Shown piece by piece: positions 53,224 through 61,581 of a stretch of 64,000 bases of DNA. The DNA comes from Bradyrhizobium sp. in8p8. GTDB taxonomy: Bacteria > Pseudomonadota > Alphaproteobacteria > Rhizobiales > Xanthobacteraceae. The number at the start of each line of letters is the position of its first letter. Positions within the stretch are counted from its first letter, which is position 1. Under the pieces are notes generated by a model. The model worked only from the letters and a program-made list of their open reading frames with translations, was not told where the DNA came from and did not search any database. The position numbers and the translations under genes were made by a program. Location of the stretch: NCBI RefSeq assembly GCF_000426845.1, contig NZ_AUGD01000001.1, forward strand, positions 451,001 through 515,000, in the 5' to 3' direction.

Positions 53224-53883
53224 TTATCCGGCCGCGGCAGCTTCCTCGGCTTGCGTGAGGATGCCGCCACAGATCAGCGTTTCCATATGCTTGATGTACT
53301 GTCGGCAGACTTCGTCGGTGACCGGGCCGACACCGGTCGCGCGGGACATCGCATGCCGGCCGAAGAACAGATGATCGCAGGCCCCGATCAGGCTGGTGTA
53401 GAACAACACAGGGTCGGTCTGGCGGAATTCGCCTCGACTGACGCCCTCGGCCAGCAGGCGGCGGTGGAAGTCCAGCAGCGGCGCCACGAAGAATTTCGAG
53501 ACTTCATCGGCAGAGCTCGCGCTGGTCTCGTGCAGCAGATAGTGGATCAGCCGGTTCATGTAGGGAAACCGGTGATAGGCGCGGATGATGCCGGCGATGT
53601 GCAGCTTCAGCTTCGCCGTCGACGTGATCGGTTGCGCCAGGAGAAATTCGAGGTTCGACATCTCGGTCGCAGCATCCCGCGCGAGCAGCGCCAGAAGGAG
53701 ACCGTCCTTGTTGCCGAAGTGATACTTGACCAGCGCGGCGTTGGCGCCCGACTTCTGCGCGATATCGGACAGGGAGATCTCGATCGAAGAGCGTTCGATC
53801 ATCAGCTCGCTCGCGGCCACCAGCAATTTCTCTGCCGTGGAATTTTTCCCTGCGGGGAGCCTGTTCGGTACGCTGGTAGCCAC
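53224..53883 (-). CDS. TetR family transcription regulator
   Basis: 219 residues from a GTG at 53883, supported by an aggga site 7 bases upstream. The N-terminal helix-turn-helix is EISLSDIAQKSGANAALVKYHFGNKDGL. The remaining part is a ligand-binding helical domain; the sequence HRFPYMNRLIHYLLHE is hydrophobic and suits acyl-CoA binding. Located between the catabolic gene block and the divergent thiolase and ligase, it is the likely regulator of both. Confidence 0.92.
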   Translation of the reverse strand: MATSVPNRLPAGKNSTAEKLLVAASELMIERSSIEISLSDIAQKSGANAALVKYHFGNKDGLLLALLARDAATEMSNLEFLLAQPITSTAKLKLHIAGIIRAYHRFPYMNRLIHYLLHETSASSADEVSKFFVAPLLDFHRRLLAEGVSRGEFRQTDPVLFYTSLIGACDHLFFGRHAMSRATGVGPVTDEVCRQYIKHMETLICGGILTQAEEAAAAG

Positions 53884-53949
53884 TGAAATCCCTGTTTGGC
53901 CGCTGGAGGCGCGGCGCAGATAAGCCCAAGCGGCGCCTCACCACAAGAG

Positions 53950-53969
53950 TTAATTGATCGATTGACTAA
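53950..53969. promoter_or_regulatory. Candidate TetR operator
   Basis: ttaattgatcgattgactaa matches its reverse complement at 14 of 20 positions, including TTA at the ends and ATCGAT at the centre. It is in the gap between the TetR gene and the thiolase gene. Confidence 0.5.
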
Positions 53970-54035
53970 ACGTCCTGGCGTCCCTTAAATCCGTCCCGAC
54001 AACCAACCTCATCAAGAATTCAGGGAGAGACCGAC

Positions 54036-55208
54036 ATGGCCGAGGCATACATCGTCGCCGCTGCGCGCACTGCGGGCGGGCGCAAGGGGGGCCGCCTCGC
54101 CGGCTGGCATCCGGCTGATCTCGCCGCGAAAGTGCTGGACGAGCTGGTCGATCGGACCAAGGTCGATCCCGCCCTGGTCGAGGACGTGATCATGGGCTGC
54201 GTGATGCAGGTCGGCGAGCAGTCCAACAACGTTGCGCGTAACGCCGTGATGGCCTCGAAGCTGCCGGAAAGCGTGCCCGGCACATCGATCGACCGCCAGT
54301 GCGGCTCCTCACAGCAGGCGCTGCACTTCGCCGCGCAAGCCGTGATGTCGGGCGCGATGGACGTTGTGATCGCCGCCGGCGTGGAATCGATGACGCGGGT
54401 TCCGATGGGGCTGTCCTCGCAGCTGCCGGCCAAGAACGGCTTCGGCAATTACAAGAGCCCGGGCATCGAGAAGAAGTATCCGAACATCGTGTTCAGCCAG
54501 TTCACCGGCGCGGAGATGATGGCCGAGAAGTACGGCCTCTCCAAGGATGAGCTCGACGAATACTCCTACAACAGCCATCAGCGCGCGATCGCAGCGACCC
54601 AGGCCGGCCACTTCAAGAAGGAAATCGTGCCGCTCGAGATCACGCGCGCCGATGGCAGCAAGGACACCCACCATATCGACGAAGGCATCCGCTTCGACGT
54701 CAGCCTCGACGGCATCAAGGGCGTCAAGCTGATCGCCGAGAATGGCAAGCTCAGCGCGGCCAGCGCCAGCCAGATCTGCGACGGCGCCTCTGGCGTGATG
54801 GTGGTGAACGAACGTGGTCTCAAGCAACTCGGCGTCAAGCCGCTCGCCCGCATCCATCACATGACGATGACGGGCGGCGATCCCGTGATCATGCTCGACG
54901 CTCCGCTGCACGCGACCAAGCGCGCGCTGGAGAAGGCCGGCATGAAGATCGGCGACATCGACCTGTTCGAGGTCAACGAAGCCTTCGCGTCGGTGCCGAC
55001 CGCGTGGCTGAAGACCACCGGCGCAGATCCGGAGCGCCTTAACGTCAACGGCGGCGCCATCGCACTCGGCCACCCCCTCGGTGGCTCAGGCACCAAGCTG
55101 ATGACCACGCTGGTCCATGCCCTGCATCAGCGCGGCAAGCGCTATGGCCTGCAGACCATGTGCGAAGGCGGCGGTATGGCCAACGTGACGATCGTCGAGC
55201 GGCTCTAA
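54036..55208 (+). CDS. Acetyl-CoA acyltransferase (thiolase)
   Basis: 390-residue thiolase. The nucleophilic cysteine is in DRQCGSSQQALHF near residue 88; the C-terminal histidine and cysteine are in NGGAIALGHPLGGSGTKLM and CEGGGMANVTIVERL. It cleaves 3-ketoacyl-CoA to acetyl-CoA and a shorter acyl-CoA. A gggagag site precedes ATG. It is the first gene of the plus-strand arm of the catabolic cluster. Confidence 0.95.
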   Translation: MAEAYIVAAARTAGGRKGGRLAGWHPADLAAKVLDELVDRTKVDPALVEDVIMGCVMQVGEQSNNVARNAVMASKLPESVPGTSIDRQCGSSQQALHFAAQAVMSGAMDVVIAAGVESMTRVPMGLSSQLPAKNGFGNYKSPGIEKKYPNIVFSQFTGAEMMAEKYGLSKDELDEYSYNSHQRAIAATQAGHFKKEIVPLEITRADGSKDTHHIDEGIRFDVSLDGIKGVKLIAENGKLSAASASQICDGASGVMVVNERGLKQLGVKPLARIHHMTMTGGDPVIMLDAPLHATKRALEKAGMKIGDIDLFEVNEAFASVPTAWLKTTGADPERLNVNGGAIALGHPLGGSGTKLMTTLVHALHQRGKRYGLQTMCEGGGMANVTIVERL

Positions 55209-55231
55209 GAAAAGCAAAAGCGAGTCGTGAG

Positions 55232-55301
55232 TGGCGAGTAGCGAAGGGTGAGTAGGCGAAGAGCGGTTTGCCCTTCCCTGTTCGCCCCTCGCTACTCGCC
55301 A
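55232..55301. repeat. Inverted repeat, family D
   Basis: tggcgagtagcga (55232-55244 less one) and tcgctactcgcca (55289-55301) are perfect 13-base inverted arms. It separates the thiolase and ligase genes and may act in processing or attenuation. Similar gag-tag-cga type repeats are known from bradyrhizobia in my memory. Confidence 0.7.
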
Positions 55302-55322
55302 TTCGCGTTTTGAGGAAACGCC

Positions 55323-56870
55323 ATGACCCATCCGTCCGTCTACGCAAAGACCACGCCAAGCAAGATCGCCTACCAGATGGCCGGGACCGGCAAAGCGATC
55401 ACCTATCGCGAGCTCGACGAGCTCTCGAACCAGGGCGCGCATCTGTTCCGCTCGCTCGGCCTCAAGGCCGGTGACCACATCGCGCTATTGATGGAGAACC
55501 GGCTCGCCTTCATGGAGATCTGCTGGGCGGCACAGCGCAGCGGGCTCTACTACACGGCGATCAGCCGCTATCTGAAGCAGGACGAGATCGACTACATCAT
55601 CAAGGATTGCGGCGCCAAGCTCGTGATCACCACACCGAAATGCGCCGATCAGATCAAGGGCCTGATCAGGGGTAGTACTCCCGGTGAGCCGATCTTCTAC
55701 ATGATGGACGAGCCGCTGCCGGGGTTCCGCTCCTACGACAAGGAAGCGGCTGCGCAGCCGATCACGCCCATCGCCGACGAGGTCGCCGGCTACGATATGC
55801 TGTACTCATCCGGCACCACCGGCCGGCCCAAGGGCATCAAGAAGGCGTTCGAGGGCAACAGGATCGACGTACCGAATGCCTTCCTGCGCGTGCTCTGCGC
55901 CGACATGTGCGGCATGAATGCCGACAGCACTTACCTCTCGCCGGCGCCGCTCTATCACGCCGCCCCCTTGCGCTTCAACATGATGGCAATCGTGCTCGGC
56001 GGCACCTCCATCATCATGGAGCACTTCGATGCCGAAGAATTCCTGAGGCTGGTCGAGAAATACAAGGTAACGCAGTCCCAGCTGGTGCCGACAATGTTCG
56101 TGCGCATGCTGAAGCTGCCGGATGAGGTGCGCACCAAGTACGACGTCTCCACGCTGAAGGGCGCGATCCACGCCGCCGCGCCCTGCCCCATCGAGGTCAA
56201 GGCCAAGATGATCGAATGGTGGGGACCGATCCTGATCGAATATTATGCAGGCTCGGAAGGCAACGGCGTAACCGTTTGCAATTCGCAGCAATGGCTGGAG
56301 CATCGCGGCAGCGTCGGCCGCGCCGTAGTCGGCAAGATCAAGATTCTGGACGAAAACGACGAGGAGCAGCCGGTCGGCGAAATCGGCACAGTCTATTTCG
56401 CCGACGCGCCCGCGTTCACCTATCACAACGATCCCGAGAAGACGAAACAGGCCTACAATGCCAAGGGCTGGTCGACGCTCGGCGATGTCGGCTATCTCGA
56501 CAAGGACGGCTTCCTCTATCTCACCGATCGCAAGTCCTACATGATCATCTCGGGCGGCGTGAACATCTATCCGCAGGAGACCGAGGACGTGCTGATCACG
56601 CACCCCGACGTCGCCGACGTCGCCGTGTTCGGCGTGCCGAACGAGGAGATGGGCGAGGAGGTGAAAGCGGTGGTGCAACCGCACGACCTGAGCCGCGCGG
56701 GCAAGGAGCTCGAGGCCGACCTGATCGCCTATTGCAAGACCCGCCTCTCAGCTATCAAGTGCCCGCGCTCGATCGATTTCGAAGCCGAGCTGCCGCGGAC
56801 GCCGACGGGCAAGCTGGTGAAGCGGCATCTGCGCGACAAATATTGGCCGAAGACGGCCGCGAAGATCTAG
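55323..56870 (+). CDS. Acyl-CoA synthetase
   Basis: 515-residue AMP-forming ligase. The P-loop is MLYSSGTTGRPKGIKKAF, then YYAGSEGNGV, FLYLTDRKSYMIISGGVNIYPQE and the C-terminal lysine in LPRTPTGKLVKRH. It is not closely similar to the feruloyl-CoA-like ligase on the other arm, so the cluster activates two different acids or the same acid at two stages. It is 114 bases after the thiolase. Confidence 0.92.
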   Translation: MTHPSVYAKTTPSKIAYQMAGTGKAITYRELDELSNQGAHLFRSLGLKAGDHIALLMENRLAFMEICWAAQRSGLYYTAISRYLKQDEIDYIIKDCGAKLVITTPKCADQIKGLIRGSTPGEPIFYMMDEPLPGFRSYDKEAAAQPITPIADEVAGYDMLYSSGTTGRPKGIKKAFEGNRIDVPNAFLRVLCADMCGMNADSTYLSPAPLYHAAPLRFNMMAIVLGGTSIIMEHFDAEEFLRLVEKYKVTQSQLVPTMFVRMLKLPDEVRTKYDVSTLKGAIHAAAPCPIEVKAKMIEWWGPILIEYYAGSEGNGVTVCNSQQWLEHRGSVGRAVVGKIKILDENDEEQPVGEIGTVYFADAPAFTYHNDPEKTKQAYNAKGWSTLGDVGYLDKDGFLYLTDRKSYMIISGGVNIYPQETEDVLITHPDVADVAVFGVPNEEMGEEVKAVVQPHDLSRAGKELEADLIAYCKTRLSAIKCPRSIDFEAELPRTPTGKLVKRHLRDKYWPKTAAKI

Positions 56871-56878
56871 AAGGGTTG

Positions 56879-56913
56879 GTAGGGGGGATTACGCCTTCGG
56901 CAAATCCCCCTAC
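56879..56913. terminator. Hairpin between convergent ligase and ogt genes
   Basis: Arms gtagggggg-att and aat-ccccctac pair with one bulge. It lies 9 bases after the ligase stop and could end transcription from either side. Confidence 0.65.
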
Positions 56914-56932
56914 GGCGCTGGTGCAGACCACT

Positions 56933-57475
56933 TCAGTCGAACAGGCTCGGCGTGTGGTTCACCAGTGCGCCTTCGATCTCGAGCATCTTCAGCTTGGTCA
57001 CCACGCCGCCGTTCGCCGAGAAGCCGCCGGGCTTGTTGCCGGCCGCCAGCACGCGATGGCATGGCACGACGATCGGGCACGGGTTGCGGCCGAGCGCCTG
57101 GCCGACGTCGCGCGACAGCTGAACGCCGCCAAGCTGCTTGGCGATGTCGCCATAGGTGACGGTCTTGCCGGGCGGTATCGCGCGGGCGATGTCATAGACG
57201 CCGCGGTTGAACTCGGGGACGCCGTCGAGATCGAGCAGGATATCGGTGAGATCATCCGGCTCGCCCGCGAGCAGCTTGACGATGCGGCCGATGGCCTGTT
57301 GCACCTCGGCCGTCGGCTCGGTTTCGGTCGCCTCGGCATGGCGCTGGTGGATTCTGGTGCGGATCTTCTCTTCGCCGCCCATCGGCAGTTGCGTGCCGTT
57401 GATGCCGCGCGGGCCCCAAGCGATGGCGCAGAGGCCAATGCGGGTGTTGAACAGGGCAAAATGGTGGTCGGTCAT
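56933..57475 (-). CDS. ogt: Methylated-DNA-protein-cysteine methyltransferase
   Basis: 180-residue DNA repair protein that removes methyl groups from O6-methylguanine onto its own cysteine. The active site PCHRV is intact and preceded by the usual VGQALGRNPCPIVV and followed by GFSANGGVVTKLKML. I chose ATG at 57475 (MTDHHFALFNTRIG); the frame upstream belongs to a divergent gene region. Short single-domain Ogt type, with no Ada domain. Confidence 0.92.
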   Translation of the reverse strand: MTDHHFALFNTRIGLCAIAWGPRGINGTQLPMGGEEKIRTRIHQRHAEATETEPTAEVQQAIGRIVKLLAGEPDDLTDILLDLDGVPEFNRGVYDIARAIPPGKTVTYGDIAKQLGGVQLSRDVGQALGRNPCPIVVPCHRVLAAGNKPGGFSANGGVVTKLKMLEIEGALVNHTPSLFD

Positions 57476-57607
57476 GGCTGTCCTGGCTTGCTTCTCGTGC
57501 AGGCCCCCTCTTTCATCTCCAGCGAAATCTAGGCTTGGAAATAGTTGCGATCCACCCGGTTTCCGGGGATCTTGCACAGGAGTTCCTATTCCCTCGCGGG
57601 CCCGACA

Positions 57608-58426
57608 ATGCAGAGCGTCCACGTCAACGGTTACGACATGTTCTATCTCGACGTGGGCGAAGACCGAGGCCGGCCGCCTCTGGTGTGCGTGCACGGCTCG
57701 CTCAACGACTTCCGCGTCTGGGGCTGTGTTCTCGGGCCATTGACGCAGCGACACCGGGTGCTCGCGGTCAGCTTGCGGCACTTCTTCCCCGACCATTGGG
57801 ACGGCGTCGGAGTCACCTATTCGATTGCCCAGCATGTCCAAGACGTCATCGCTTTCATCGAAAAGCTCGACCTCGGCCCGGTCGACCTGATGGGCCATTC
57901 AAGAGGCGGGCATATCTCCTTCCGCGTGGCGCAGCAGCGGCCGGATCTGCTGCGGCGGCTGATCCTGGCCGAGCCCGGCGGCGAGCTGGATGCGAGCCTC
58001 GATCCGGATTACGTGGGCGGTCCCTCGCCGCTGCTGGCCCGCTTCACCGCCTCGGCGGAGAAGATCGCGTCCGGCGATATCGACGGCGGGCTTGCCGTCT
58101 TCGTCGACACGCTGGAGGGTGCCGGCACTTGGCCGCGGCTGCCGGCAATGGTGAAGCAGAATCTGCGGGACAACGCCATGACGCTGATCGGCCAGATCCG
58201 CGACAACCGCCCGCCGTTCTCGAAGGCGGATGCGGTGTCGATCAAGATGCCGACCCTGTTCATCCTGGGCGCGAGGACCAAGGGGCTGCTGCCGAAGGTG
58301 CTGCACGCGCTCGCGGCGCATGTGCCCTATTCGAAGACGGCGATCATCCCGAACGCGACGCATCCGATGTTCGAGCAGGCGCCGCAGAAATATTCCGACG
58401 TCGTGCTGGACTTCCTGGCGAGCTGA
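57608..58426 (+). CDS. Alpha/beta hydrolase, tandem copy 1
   Basis: 272-residue hydrolase. N-terminal MQSVHVNGYDMFYLDVG, oxyanion-loop HGS, and the nucleophile elbow GHSRGGH near residue 96; the C-terminal histidine is in NATHPMF. It is a paralogue of the next gene, which begins almost identically. The lid region is short. Substrate unknown (ester, lactone or haloalkane possible). It is divergent from ogt. Confidence 0.9.
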   Translation: MQSVHVNGYDMFYLDVGEDRGRPPLVCVHGSLNDFRVWGCVLGPLTQRHRVLAVSLRHFFPDHWDGVGVTYSIAQHVQDVIAFIEKLDLGPVDLMGHSRGGHISFRVAQQRPDLLRRLILAEPGGELDASLDPDYVGGPSPLLARFTASAEKIASGDIDGGLAVFVDTLEGAGTWPRLPAMVKQNLRDNAMTLIGQIRDNRPPFSKADAVSIKMPTLFILGARTKGLLPKVLHALAAHVPYSKTAIIPNATHPMFEQAPQKYSDVVLDFLAS

Positions 58427-58428
58427 AC

Positions 58429-59241
58429 ATGCAGAGCTTTCGTGTCAACGGTTACGACATGGCCTATCTCGAAGTGGGAAGCGGCCCGCCGCTGGTTTGC
58501 GTGCACGGCACGCTCAGTGATTTCCGCACCTGGTATCCGGTGCTTGGGCCGCTATCGAAGAACCATCTCGTGATCTCGGTCAGCCTGCGGCACTTCTTTC
58601 CGGAGCATTGGGACGCCGTCGGCGACGACTACAAGATGGCCCAGCATGTCGCTGATACGATCGCCTTCATCGAGCAGGTGCGGCCCGCCCCCGTCGATCT
58701 GATGGGCCATTCGCGCGGCGGCCACATCGCTTTCCGCGTCGCGCAGACGCGCCCGGATTTGCTGCGCAAGCTCGTGCTGGCCGAGCCCGGCGGCGATCTC
58801 GATGCCAGCCTGCCGCCCCCGGAAGGCACGCCCGCGCACCCCTCACTTGCTGCACGCACCGTGCGCTCGGTCGAAATGATCCGCGGCGGCGATGTCGAGG
58901 GTGCGCTTCAGAATTTCTATGAAGGCATCGAAGGCGATGGCTCCTGGCGGCGTGTGCCGGCCGCCGCGAAGCAGCAACTGCGTGACAACGCGCTGACCTT
59001 CCTCGGCCAGGTCAACGAGCAGCGCCGGCCCTACACGCTCGGCGATGCGCAGGCGATCAGGACGCAAACGTTGCTGATCGGCGGCGGTGCCACCACCGGC
59101 AGCCTGTCGGTGTTGTGGCGCGTGCTGGCCACGCACATCGCAGGTGCCAAGACGGCCGTGATTCCGAACGCCGGGCATTGGATGTTCGAGCAGGACCCGC
59201 TGGGGTTCGCTGAGGTGGTGAGCAGGTTCTTGGCGGAATAG
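58429..59241 (+). CDS. Alpha/beta hydrolase, tandem copy 2
   Basis: 270-residue paralogue of copy 1, starting 2 bases after its stop. N-terminal MQSFRVNGYDMAYLEVG, GHSRGGH nucleophile elbow and a histidine in NAGHWMFEQ. The two share most conserved blocks (VSLRHFFPEHWD; DLMGHSRGGHI) but differ in the middle, so they may have diverged in substrate. A strong hairpin follows the gene. Confidence 0.9.
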   Translation: MQSFRVNGYDMAYLEVGSGPPLVCVHGTLSDFRTWYPVLGPLSKNHLVISVSLRHFFPEHWDAVGDDYKMAQHVADTIAFIEQVRPAPVDLMGHSRGGHIAFRVAQTRPDLLRKLVLAEPGGDLDASLPPPEGTPAHPSLAARTVRSVEMIRGGDVEGALQNFYEGIEGDGSWRRVPAAAKQQLRDNALTFLGQVNEQRRPYTLGDAQAIRTQTLLIGGGATTGSLSVLWRVLATHIAGAKTAVIPNAGHWMFEQDPLGFAEVVSRFLAE

Positions 59242-59249
59242 GAGATCCT

Positions 59250-59281
59250 TTCTCCTCTCCCCGCATGCAGGGAGAGGAGAA
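59250..59281. terminator. Bidirectional terminator between convergent genes
   Basis: Perfect 12-bp stem ttctcctctccc/gggagaggagaa around cgcatgca, between the hydrolase and the AhpD-like gene. Confidence 0.7.
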
Positions 59282-59289
59282 GTGAGACC

Positions 59290-59760
59290 TCATACCTTCC
59301 ACACGCCGACCGGCATCTTGATGGTCGCGTTCAGCCGGTTCCAGACATTGATGGTCGCAATCGAGAGAATCAGCGTCGCGAGTTCGCGTTCATCGAAATG
59401 CTTCGCGGCCTCGTCCCAGATCGCGTCCGGCACCGGGTCCTCGCGGTCGGCGAGGCGTGTGACCGCCTCGGTCAGGGCCAGCGCGGCGCGCTCGGGGTTG
59501 GTGAAATAGGGCGCCTCGCGCCAGGCAGACACGGCAAACAAGCGCTCGTCGGTTTCGCCCAGCTTGCGGGCGGTCTTGGGATGCATGTCGACGCAGACGC
59601 TGCAACCATTGATCTGGCTGGCGCGCAGGTGCACCAGTTCCAGAAGCTTTTCCGGCAGGCCCTGCTTGGTCAGACCGCCAAGGGACTGAAGAAGATTCAT
59701 GGCCTCGGGCAGGACCATGACAGGGTGTTTCATGCGGGCGTGCATCGCTTTGGTCTCCAT
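59290..59760 (-). CDS. AhpD-like protein, partner of ECF41 sigma
   Basis: 156-residue carboxymuconolactone-decarboxylase/AhpD-like protein. It keeps the redox motif C-x-x-C-x-x-x-H (GCSVCVDMH), so thiol-based peroxidase or oxidoreductase activity is plausible. ATG at 59760. It is divergent from an ECF41-type sigma gene, and the recognised ECF41 partner genes (carboxymuconolactone decarboxylase, oxidoreductase or epimerase, the COE group) include this family. Its promoter matches the ECF41 consensus. Confidence 0.92.
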   Translation of the reverse strand: METKAMHARMKHPVMVLPEAMNLLQSLGGLTKQGLPEKLLELVHLRASQINGCSVCVDMHPKTARKLGETDERLFAVSAWREAPYFTNPERAALALTEAVTRLADREDPVPDAIWDEAAKHFDERELATLILSIATINVWNRLNATIKMPVGVWKV

Positions 59761-59781
59761 CTCACAAATCTCGAAGTTTCC

Positions 59782-59808
59782 GGTCACATCGGCCGGACTG
59801 GCTTCGTC
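59782..59808 (+). promoter_or_regulatory. ECF41-type promoter for the sigma gene
   Basis: GGTCACA (59782-59788) and CGTC (59805-59808) with exactly 16 bases between. The ECF41 consensus as I recall it is TGTCACA-N16-CGTC. Supports autoregulation. Confidence 0.8.
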
Positions 59809-59816
59809 ATGGGCAT

Positions 59817-59843
59817 GACGGATCGCGACGAGGGAATGTGACC
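59817..59843 (-). promoter_or_regulatory. ECF41-type promoter for the AhpD-like gene
   Basis: On the minus strand GGTCACA (59843-59837) and CGTC (59820-59817), again 16 bases apart. It is the same motif as the plus-strand promoter, facing the opposite way, with the two placed back to back. Confidence 0.8.
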
Positions 59844-59844
59844 G

Positions 59845-60702
59845 ATGACCGAACAGATTTTTCTCGCTGAACAGTTCGAGGCCAGCCGGGACCATTTGCG
59901 CGCGGTCGCCTACCGCATGCTAGGCTCGCGCGCCGAGGTCGACGATGCCGTGCAGGAGGCTTGGCTGCGGGTCAGCCGCTACGACATGTCCGACGTCGCG
60001 AACCTGCGCGGCTGGCTGACCACCGTGGTCGCGCGCATCTGCCTCGACATGCTGCGCGCGCGCAAATCGCGCCGCGAGAGCCCGATGGGTCCGCATGTGC
60101 CGGAACCGGTAGACGAGACGCGGGAGCGCGAGGCGGAGATGGCTGATTCCGTCGGCGCGGCGCTGCTCGTCGTCCTGGAAACGCTGCAGCCCGCGGAGCG
60201 GCTCGCCTTCGTGCTGCACGACATGTTCGCCGTGCCCTTCGAGGAGATCGCGCCGATCGTCGGCCGCTCGGTCGAGGCGTCGCGGCAGCTCGCGAGCCGG
60301 GCACGGCGGCGCGTGCAGGGGGCGCCGGTGCCCGAGACCGACCTGTCACGGCGGCGCGGTATCCTCGATGCCTTCCTCAAGGCATCGCGTGAGGGCGATT
60401 TCGAAGGGCTTTTGGCCGTGCTCGATCCGGATGTCGTCTTCCGCGCCGATCAGGCCGCGGTGCGGCTCGGCACGCTGGCAGAAGTCCGCGGCGCCGAACG
60501 GGTGGCGCAGCTCTATAAAGGTCGCGCCCAGGCCGCGCGGACGGCGCTGGTCGATGGTGAGATCGGTGTTGCCGTCATCCTTGGGGGACAGCTGCGCGTC
60601 GCGCTGCGCGTGGCATTCAAGGGCGACCGCATTGCTGGGATCGAGGCGCTGGCCGATCTGGAGCGAATCGCCGCGCTGCATGTGGAGGTGCTGGAGGGCT
60701 GA
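59845..60702 (+). CDS. ECF41-type sigma factor (SigJ-like)
   Basis: 285-residue ECF sigma factor. Region 2 is RAVAYRMLGSRAEVDDAVQEAWLR, region 4 is FAVPFEEIAPIVGRSVEASRQLASRARRR, and a SnoaL-like domain of about 110 residues follows, which in ECF41 proteins controls activity without a separate anti-sigma factor. No anti-sigma gene is adjacent, as expected. The gene and its divergent partner carry identical promoter motifs. Target genes beyond these two are unknown. Confidence 0.92.
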   Translation: MTEQIFLAEQFEASRDHLRAVAYRMLGSRAEVDDAVQEAWLRVSRYDMSDVANLRGWLTTVVARICLDMLRARKSRRESPMGPHVPEPVDETREREAEMADSVGAALLVVLETLQPAERLAFVLHDMFAVPFEEIAPIVGRSVEASRQLASRARRRVQGAPVPETDLSRRRGILDAFLKASREGDFEGLLAVLDPDVVFRADQAAVRLGTLAEVRGAERVAQLYKGRAQAARTALVDGEIGVAVILGGQLRVALRVAFKGDRIAGIEALADLERIAALHVEVLEG

Positions 60703-60809
60703 GGCCGCCCGCAATATCGCGGAAACAACCCCATGCACAGTAGCGAGCCCCGCAAAATCAGAGGCTTAGCGGACCTGATGAGAGGTTATCGGCCACCCTG
60801 AGATACCGC

Positions 60810-60838
60810 TTGACGTCCGTGCTTACGAGACGTAGCTT
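60810..60838 (+). promoter_or_regulatory. Candidate sigma-70 promoter of the GntR gene
   Basis: TTGACG (60810-60815) and TAGCTT (60833-60838) with a 17-base spacer. The palindrome begins two bases after the -10 element, so a bound repressor would block transcription. Confidence 0.5.
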
Positions 60839-60839
60839 C

Positions 60840-60859
60840 GAATACGGAATTCCGTATTC
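60840..60859. promoter_or_regulatory. Perfect 20-bp palindrome, GntR operator
   Basis: gaatacggaattccgtattc is its own exact reverse complement. It lies between the promoter and the GTG start of the GntR gene (28 bases upstream), so autoregulation is likely. Confidence 0.8.
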
Positions 60860-60886
60860 CTTTTTGGTTTTATCGGAGCTGCCGGC

Positions 60887-61564
60887 GTGATCCCTCTCGA
60901 CCCGCTCCCGAATCTGATCGACCAGGTCTACGCCCGGATCCTGGAGGCGATCTCCGACCGCACGCTGCGCCCCGGCCAGCGCATCAGGCAGAACGAACTC
61001 GCCGACAGGCTCGGCGTCTCGCGCCAGCCGGTATCGCATGCGCTGCATCTGTTGCACCGGCAGGGTCTCGTGGCCGAGAGCGGCAAGCGCGGCTTCGAAG
61101 TCACCCAGCTCGACCCCTCACGCATCCGCCAGCTCTACGAGGTGCGCGGTGCCATCGATGCTCTCGCGGCCCGGCTTGCCGCGGAGCGCGCGGGCACCGA
61201 CGCTGCGGGGCGCGCGCGGCTGAACGGGGCGCTCGCCGCAGGACGCAGCATCGACGGCGACACCACGCTGGCCGATCTGATCGGCCTCGACGTCGATTTT
61301 CATCGCGCGATCTACCAACTGGCCGGAAATCCCGTGATCGAGGAGACCATCGCGCCGCAATGGCCGCATATGCGGCGCTCGATGGCGACGGTGCTGTCGG
61401 AGCTCGACTATCGCGGCAGCGCCTGGGCGGAGCATGCCGATATCGCCGGACGCATTCTCGCGGGTGACGCGGATGGAGCCGAACGCGCCGCGCTGGCCCA
61501 TGCGCAGACGGCGGGACGGATGACTGAGGTGCGGTTGCGGGCGGCGGACGAGGCGGCGGCGTAG
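60887..61564 (+). CDS. GntR-family regulator, FCD subgroup
   Basis: 225 residues from GTG at 60887, preceded by a ggag site. The winged helix is residues about 10-70 (LRPGQRIRQNELADRLGVSRQPVSHAL) and an FCD ligand-binding domain follows (LDVDFHRAIYQLAGNPVIEE with metal-type Asp and His). FCD regulators commonly sense organic acids. It probably controls the dioxygenase and oxidoreductase genes downstream, on the same strand. Confidence 0.92.
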   Translation: MIPLDPLPNLIDQVYARILEAISDRTLRPGQRIRQNELADRLGVSRQPVSHALHLLHRQGLVAESGKRGFEVTQLDPSRIRQLYEVRGAIDALAARLAAERAGTDAAGRARLNGALAAGRSIDGDTTLADLIGLDVDFHRAIYQLAGNPVIEETIAPQWPHMRRSMATVLSELDYRGSAWAEHADIAGRILAGDADGAERAALAHAQTAGRMTEVRLRAADEAAA

Positions 61565-61581
61565 CCGTTCGCGGCTGCGGC

